Assembly: GCA_937934705.1 (NCBI GenBank)
Contig: CALGYY010000129.1
Span: 1-44,951 of the forward strand
DNA length: 44,951 nucleotides
DNA from: an uncultured Bacteroidota bacterium
Lineage (GTDB): Bacteria > Bacteroidota > Bacteroidia > Bacteroidales > CAIWKO01
Direction of reading: 5' to 3'
A program made the translations under genes and the position numbers. The notes under the pieces were generated by a model. That model was not told the DNA's origin. It made no database searches and saw nothing but the letters and a program-made list of their open reading frames with translations. This document shows, piece after piece, positions 40,131 through 44,951 of the stretch (the stretch's first letter is position 1; the number at the start of each line of letters is the position of its first letter).

Positions 40131-41877
40131 ACCTCACTTCAGGGCGGGTCTGTCGGTTGAGTTTGCTGTGCCTGAAACCATATGTGAAGTAAAGGATAAG
40201 ACCCACGCCCAGCCAGATCAGGAATCGCAGCCAGTTGCTGATGCCCAGTTCTGTCATCAGATAAAGATTGGTAAGAAGCCCAAGCACAGGGATCAGTGAA
40301 AGCTTCCGGACTGTGGCAAATACAGTAAGCAGTGCTGCCCCGGGGATAAAGATTAATAAAGGGATCTGATGGTTGAATGTTCCGTATTTTACTGCATGAT
40401 TAAAATCAAAGAAAGTTCTCACACCGTCGGCATTTAAGATCCAGAGTACGGTCAGTACCATAACCCAGATCAGGGGAAGGACATAGCGGCTGCTGATGTA
40501 GGGTATTCTGAAGCCTTTATGATCGGGGTTGAAGCGTGACTGACCGCGTCCGTCGAGGATCAAAACCCCGCCGGAAACCAGTACGAATGCAAACAGGGTA
40601 CCGATACTGGTCAGGTCAGTAACCTCTTTCAGGTTCATAAAAAGGCTGGGGATAGCCACCAGTACCCCGGTCAGCAAAGTGGAGAAGGCGGGCGTTCTGT
40701 ACTTCGGATGCAGACGGGCGAAGCGTTTGGGCAACAGGCCGTCGCGGCTCATGCTCATCCATATCCTGGGCTGACCGACCTGAAAAACCAGCAAGACAGA
40801 AGCCATGGCCACAATGGCACTGAAAGCAATAACCCCTGAAAATGCCGTCAGCTCAAGCTTTTCAAAGACGTATGCCAAAGGGTCACCAACCTCAAGCTCA
40901 TGGTATTTCACCATTCCGGTAAGGACGAGACTGATGACAATGTACAATACTGTAGTGATAATGAGAGAATAAATAATGCCCCTTGGAAGGTCACGGCGGG
41001 GATTTTTACACTCCTCAGCGGTTGTGGAAATCGCATCAAATCCTATGTATGCAAAGAAAACCCCGGCCACGCCTTTTAAAACCCCGCCAACTCCGTGCGG
41101 GGCAAAAGGACTCCAGTTGTCGGGATCAACATAGAACGCCCCGACTGCAATCACAACCAGTAAGATCAGGACTTTCAAGAGCACCATGATATTGCTGGCC
41201 ATTTTGGATTCATATATACCTTTATAAACAAGATACGTGATAATTACGACTATAGCGAATGCCGGTATATCTGCAATCAGTCTCATTCCCATCAGTTGCG
41301 GGGCGTTGACCCAGGCCAGGTAGGCCTCCTGCAGGCCTCCTGAAATAGCGGTCAGAGAACCTTTTTCAGCGATGGCTGCAACTGCTTCGGTGTACCCACG
41401 GGAAGCGCTCAGGTAATCGATACAAAGAAATTCGGGGATCCAGATACCCATTCCATGACAAAAACCGCTGAAATAATCCGACCAGCTGATCGCGACAGCG
41501 ATATTCCCAACAGCATACTCCATGATCAGATCCCAGCCGATGATCCAGGCGATGAGCTCCCCGAAGCTTGCGTAAGCGTATGTATATGCACTCCCGCTGA
41601 TCGGGATGGAGGACGCAAACTGGGCATAACACAGGGCTGAGAACCCGCAGGCGATGGCGGTGAAAACAAACAGCAGTGAAACCGCCGGTCCCCCGCTTGC
41701 GGCGGCGCCTCCGATGGTGCTGAAGATACCTGCTCCAATGATGGCCGCGATACCAAAGCCGGTCAGATCCCTGACATTCAGGTTTTTCTTCATCCCCGGC
41801 TGACCGCTGTGCCATTCACCGGCATGATTCAGGATATCGTCGGCGGATTTCTTCCGGAAAAGTTCTTTCTTGAACAT
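40129..41877 (-). CDS. APC superfamily amino acid permease, cationic amino acid transporter type
   Basis: This 582-residue inner-membrane protein has about 12-14 hydrophobic helices. The first helix carries the APC substrate motif GFGIAAIIGAGIFSTIG, and the conserved GFDAISTTAEECKNPRRDLPRGI segment after helix 7 is typical of the cationic amino acid transporter subfamily. The large cytoplasmic N-terminus (MFKKELFRKKSADDIL) is characteristic of Bacteroidota members, so ATG 41877 is supported. The substrate, a basic or neutral amino acid taken up with protons, cannot be fixed. It follows dxs but has its own promoter. Confidence 0.9.
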   Translation of the reverse strand: MFKKELFRKKSADDILNHAGEWHSGQPGMKKNLNVRDLTGFGIAAIIGAGIFSTIGGAAASGGPAVSLLFVFTAIACGFSALCYAQFASSIPISGSAYTYAYASFGELIAWIIGWDLIMEYAVGNIAVAISWSDYFSGFCHGMGIWIPEFLCIDYLSASRGYTEAVAAIAEKGSLTAISGGLQEAYLAWVNAPQLMGMRLIADIPAFAIVVIITYLVYKGIYESKMASNIMVLLKVLILLVVIAVGAFYVDPDNWSPFAPHGVGGVLKGVAGVFFAYIGFDAISTTAEECKNPRRDLPRGIIYSLIITTVLYIVISLVLTGMVKYHELEVGDPLAYVFEKLELTAFSGVIAFSAIVAMASVLLVFQVGQPRIWMSMSRDGLLPKRFARLHPKYRTPAFSTLLTGVLVAIPSLFMNLKEVTDLTSIGTLFAFVLVSGGVLILDGRGQSRFNPDHKGFRIPYISSRYVLPLIWVMVLTVLWILNADGVRTFFDFNHAVKYGTFNHQIPLLIFIPGAALLTVFATVRKLSLIPVLGLLTNLYLMTELGISNWLRFLIWLGVGLILYFTYGFRHSKLNRQTRPEVR

Positions 41878-41884
41878 TCTGCCC

Positions 41885-41892
41885 CAAATGTA
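41885..41892 (-). promoter_or_regulatory. Candidate -7 box of the APC permease gene, very short leader
   Basis: TACATTTG on the minus strand, 7 nt before ATG 41877. The transcript would start almost at the start codon, i.e. a leaderless or near-leaderless mRNA. Confidence 0.5.
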
Positions 41893-41924
41893 AGGATATT
41901 TTCAGGCAGGAAAACAGGGTCAGA

Positions 41925-43820
41925 TTATTGGGCTACCTTCTCCAGAATGATGGAACGCACTGCAGCAGCGATGCCCTCAGTATCGTAACCACATTCGCGG
42001 TATAGTTCAGCCGGACTGCCCTGCTCAATAAAATGATCAGGGATTCCCAGGCAGGAGATCACTGCATGATACGAATGCCTGGCCATAAAACTGAGTACCT
42101 CACTTCCCATCCCGCCTTTTACACACCCGTCTTCCACCGTAATGATATACTTATGGCGGATCAGTGCTTCATGTAAAAGTTCCTCATCCAGCGGCTTCAG
42201 GAAACGAAGGTCATAAACAGAGACCTCTGTCCCTTCCGTGGCCAGTTTCTCTGCGGCCTGCAAGGCAAAATGACCCACATGACCCAGACTGAGGATCGCC
42301 ACCTGTTTGCCTTCACGCAGTTTACGGCCCTTTCCCGGGACGACCTTTTCAAACGGCATTTTCCATTCAGCACTTATGGCGTTTGCCCGAGGATAGCGGA
42401 TAGCGTAGGGCCCTTCCGCGAACTGAGCACTAAACATGAGATTCCGCAGATCTTTTTCGTCCATGGGGGCTGAAACGGTCATATTCGGGATACTATTCAG
42501 GTACGACAGGTCGAAGGCCCCATGGTGTGTGGCTCCGTCCTCTCCGACCAGGCCTCCGCGATCGATGCAAAAGACGACATGCAGGTTTTGCAGGGCCACA
42601 TCATGTACGACCTGATCATATGCCCGCTGCAGGAAACTCGAATAGATATTACAATAAGGCAGCAAACCTCTGACCGCCATCCCCGCAGAAAAGGTCACGG
42701 CATGTTGCTCGGCAATCCCCACATCAAAAGTCCGGTCGGGAAAACGGGACGCCATGATGTTCATCGAACATCCTGTCAGCATCGCCGGTGTTATCCCTAC
42801 AATAGCGGGGTTATTTTCAGCAAGTTCCACCAGTGTCTTACCGAAAACGACCTGAAGCCTGGGTTGATGACCGCTGCAGTTTGATTCCGCGATTTCCCCG
42901 GTCTCCTTGTCAAATACACCCGGTGCATGAAATGTGGTCTGTTCCTTTTCAGCACGCTGAAAACCCTTTCCCTTTACGGTAATGCAGTGCAGGAGTTTAG
43001 GGCCGGGAATATCCTTAAGGTCGGCAAAAATCCTGATCAGGCGCTGAACGTCGTGTCCGTCGACCGGGCCGAAATACCGGAAATTGAGTGATTCAAACAG
43101 GTTACTCTGCTTGACAATGGCTGTTTTAGTGGAGAACAGCACCTTATTGATGAAACGTCTGAGGTGTTTCCCGCGGATGATATTCCAGACGTTGACCTTC
43201 AGACGGTTGTAGAATCTTGACGTTGTGATGTTGGTGAGATACTCCTTTAAGGCTCCCACATTTTTGTCGATGGCTATCCCATTATCATTCAGGACCACCA
43301 GAAGATTGGTGTTGCTGACGCCTGCATGGTTCATCGCTTCAAAGGCCATCCCTGCGGTCATGGACCCATCACCGATCACAGCTATATGCTGCCGGCTGTT
43401 GTCACCCTGAAGCCTGGATGCGATAGCCATTCCAAGGGCTGCAGAGATCGAGGTTGAACTGTGGCCGGTTCCGAAAGCATCAAATTCACTTTCCGTCATT
43501 TTCGGATAACCACTGATACCCTTATATGAACGGTTGGTGTGAAAGCGGGCCTTTCGTCCGGTCAGTATCTTGTGGGTATAGGCCTGGTGCCCCACATCCC
43601 AGATCAGTTTATCGACAGGTGTATTGAACACGTAATGCAGGGCCACGGCAAGTTCAACGGTGCCGAGATTCGCGCCGAGGTGACCGGGGCGGTGACTGAC
43701 TACATCGATAATAAATTCCCTTATTTCTTTGCAAAGCTGAGGTAATTCCGCAGGATTGAGCGACCGCAGGTCGTCAACACTGTTCACTTTCGATAATACC
43801 GGTCCTTCTTTGGGTGACAT
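41925..43820 (-). CDS. dxs: 1-deoxy-D-xylulose-5-phosphate synthase
   Basis: This 631-residue enzyme makes DXP from pyruvate and glyceraldehyde-3-phosphate, the first step of the MEP isoprenoid pathway. The thiamine diphosphate motif is GDGSMTAGMAFEAMNHAG...LNDN, the start region has VSHRPGHLGANLGTVELAVALHYVF and DVGHQAYTHK, and the pyrimidine-binding region contains VGIAEQHAVTFSAG. The length is standard. It would supply isoprenoid precursors for quinones and the undecaprenyl carrier. A perfect 14-bp palindrome lies near its start site. Confidence 0.96.
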   Translation of the reverse strand: MSPKEGPVLSKVNSVDDLRSLNPAELPQLCKEIREFIIDVVSHRPGHLGANLGTVELAVALHYVFNTPVDKLIWDVGHQAYTHKILTGRKARFHTNRSYKGISGYPKMTESEFDAFGTGHSSTSISAALGMAIASRLQGDNSRQHIAVIGDGSMTAGMAFEAMNHAGVSNTNLLVVLNDNGIAIDKNVGALKEYLTNITTSRFYNRLKVNVWNIIRGKHLRRFINKVLFSTKTAIVKQSNLFESLNFRYFGPVDGHDVQRLIRIFADLKDIPGPKLLHCITVKGKGFQRAEKEQTTFHAPGVFDKETGEIAESNCSGHQPRLQVVFGKTLVELAENNPAIVGITPAMLTGCSMNIMASRFPDRTFDVGIAEQHAVTFSAGMAVRGLLPYCNIYSSFLQRAYDQVVHDVALQNLHVVFCIDRGGLVGEDGATHHGAFDLSYLNSIPNMTVSAPMDEKDLRNLMFSAQFAEGPYAIRYPRANAISAEWKMPFEKVVPGKGRKLREGKQVAILSLGHVGHFALQAAEKLATEGTEVSVYDLRFLKPLDEELLHEALIRHKYIITVEDGCVKGGMGSEVLSFMARHSYHAVISCLGIPDHFIEQGSPAELYRECGYDTEGIAAAVRSIILEKVAQ

Positions 43821-43851
43821 GCGGGTAAGAGGTGGTAGAATAACTTCGGCT

Positions 43852-43875
43852 CACTAATTTTAGTGTGCAAAGGTA
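43852..43875 (-). promoter_or_regulatory. dxs promoter -7 box with an adjacent palindrome
   Basis: TACCTTTG on the minus strand (43868-43875) matches the -7 consensus, with a leader of about 41 nt to ATG 43820. The perfect 14-bp palindrome CACTAATTTTAGTG at 43852-43865 covers the predicted start site and could be an operator. Confidence 0.5.
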
Positions 43876-43939
43876 AGAAAAAGAGTAATCGGGTTTTCTC
43901 GTTCGCAGTCTTGCATGCCTGCCCCGGCAGAGATGATGC

Positions 43940-44951
43940 TCAGCGCTTCAGAAGCCTGATCACTTCTTCTCCGTCATTGATGCGGAGCAGATATACACCG
44001 GCAGGAAATGACCTCAGGTCGACTCCATTCAGAGAAATTTCCCGCAAATCACGGCGAATGATCAGATTTCCATCCGCATTATAAACCTCTGCATATCCCT
44101 TCCTCCCGCCGGTTTCCGCATAGAAGAAGCCGTCAGAAGGGTTAGGGCTGAATCTGAGTTGATTACCAGCTTCCGGGAAGGTTTTCCCCACATACAAAAC
44201 ATGGACACTATCCCTCAGGGTATCGGTGAAACAGGCATTGCTGCTCACCAGTGTTACAAGGTAATCTCCTGTTCCTGCATATGTATGAAGAGGTTGTGCG
44301 AGCGAAGAACCCTGACCGTCGCCAAAGTCCCACTCATATGAATTCGCGTTCAGCGAAAGGTTCAGGAATGAGACATCCGCTCCGCTCACCTGGGCTAAAA
44401 AACCAGACCATACCGGATCGCCGCTTCCCGCCCACTGCTGAAGGCTGTCATACACTGTTTCAGCAGCCACCTGTTGAAGCAGAAGCGCATCAGCTGCTGC
44501 AAGTCCTGCTGTGTAAATACAACCCTCTGTACTTTTGTGAAACAACATGGTATAGAAAACACAGGCAGTAAGATAGCTGCCATAGAGGCTGGGGTGACTT
44601 TCATCGGGAGACCACAGATCAAATGCAGGAGCCATTTGTCGTACAGCTGCCCATGCCATGCCTACGGGTGCAACACTGCCATAATTGTCGTTACCCATCT
44701 GTAAATAACTCTTTCTCAGCCGTTCCTGCATTCCTTCGAAAGTGCATACAGGAGGCCACACCGCACAATTGCTCGCATCGCCGTTCTTGCGGCCCCAGGT
44801 CATGAAGAACATGGTTTCAGTGCAGCTGTCATGCAGTGTGATCAGACTGTCCAATTGTCTCGCAAAAGGGAGGCACAAGCTGTCCACCTCAGCATCTGAA
44901 AAGGAAGGGATCTGGCTCTGCTCCTGAAGGATTACATAATCCCAGGGCCCG
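43940..44951 (-). CDS. SGNH-hydrolase-like protein with PKD and T9SS sorting domains, 5' truncated
   Basis: The frame remains open to the right edge of the window, so the N-terminus is missing; about 336 residues are visible. The first part carries WDYVILQEQSQ and later DESHPSLYGSYLTACVFY, matching block features and the catalytic Asp-x-x-His of SGNH/DUF4886-type hydrolases. A PKD domain follows (ANSYEWDFGDGQGSSLAQPLHTYAGTG), then a T9SS type A sorting domain (LRFSPNPSDGFFYAE...FPAGVYLLRINDGEE). It is thus a surface or secreted esterase-like protein; the catalytic Ser lies outside the window. GTG 44887 is not the true start. Confidence 0.83.
   Translation of the reverse strand, partial: GPWDYVILQEQSQIPSFSDAEVDSLCLPFARQLDSLITLHDSCTETMFFMTWGRKNGDASNCAVWPPVCTFEGMQERLRKSYLQMGNDNYGSVAPVGMAWAAVRQMAPAFDLWSPDESHPSLYGSYLTACVFYTMLFHKSTEGCIYTAGLAAADALLLQQVAAETVYDSLQQWAGSGDPVWSGFLAQVSGADVSFLNLSLNANSYEWDFGDGQGSSLAQPLHTYAGTGDYLVTLVSSNACFTDTLRDSVHVLYVGKTFPEAGNQLRFSPNPSDGFFYAETGGRKGYAEVYNADGNLIIRRDLREISLNGVDLRSFPAGVYLLRINDGEEVIRLLKR

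Noticed and set aside
1..44951. CRISPR arrays, tRNA or rRNA genes, insertion sequences, prophage or integrase genes
   Set aside because: I found no spaced direct repeats, no tRNA-like cloverleaf with a TTCGA-type arm, and no transposase or integrase protein in any frame.

Overview
The window reads as ordinary chromosome of a Bacteroidota bacterium, most likely an anaerobic or facultative Bacteroidales-like lineage. The evidence is several secreted proteins with type IX secretion system (T9SS) C-terminal sorting domains, a PorZ-like T9SS component next to recO, a SusC/carboxypeptidase-regulatory-type TonB receptor, a futalosine-pathway menaquinone gene (mqnC), and many promoters matching the Bacteroidota -7 box TAnnTTTG instead of a sigma70-type -10. 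Gene density is high. I see no insertion sequence, CRISPR array, tRNA, rRNA or phage gene.

Layout. 1-4399 (+): 3' part of a TonB-dependent receptor, a sigma-54 activator without receiver domain, and a GT4 glycosyltransferase. 4411-7016 (-): a T9SS cargo protein and an MIO-type aromatic amino acid ammonia-lyase whose cofactor triad is Ala-Cys-Gly. 7256-13270 (+): a nitrogen-oxide stress/respiration cluster, namely an Rrf2 regulator with three cysteines, an unusual Fe-S protein, hybrid cluster protein, a 62-residue BFD-type [2Fe-2S] protein, a cupin, then the nrfHA cytochrome c nitrite reductase pair with its own promoter and terminator. 13269-15745 (-): TPM-domain protein and HtpG. 15879-18648 (+): lysine 6-dehydrogenase-like enzyme, an unknown secreted protein, a YhcC-type radical SAM protein. 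18802-21745 (+): hisS, a putative outer-membrane barrel, a metallophosphoesterase lipoprotein. 21739-23714 (-): mqnC and a glycerophosphodiesterase, translationally overlapped. 23801-26847 (+): subtilase with a large insert and a leucyl aminopeptidase. 26840-30735 (-): YqeY, a 902-residue T9SS protein, RNase HII. 30801-31474 (+): GroES-like protein and a 34-residue membrane peptide. 31527-37253 (-): recO, porZ, alaS. 37448-39483 (+): M23 peptidase and CapA-like protein. 39487-44951 (-): NlpC/P60 hydrolase, APC permease, dxs, and the 3' part of an SGNH-PKD-T9SS protein.

The most coherent functional unit is 7256-13270. Hcp reduces NO or hydroxylamine, NrfHA reduces nitrite to ammonium with quinol electrons, and the Rrf2 protein plausibly senses NO or redox through an Fe-S cluster. 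Three dyad elements lie in this cluster: a 33-bp palindrome overlapping the -33 element of the Rrf2 promoter, a 9-bp-arm dyad spanning the -33 and -7 of nrfH, and a 70-nt cloverleaf-like fold between hcp and the BFD gene. These, with the Ala-Cys-Gly ammonia-lyase, are the points most worth checking. Most other regions are housekeeping.
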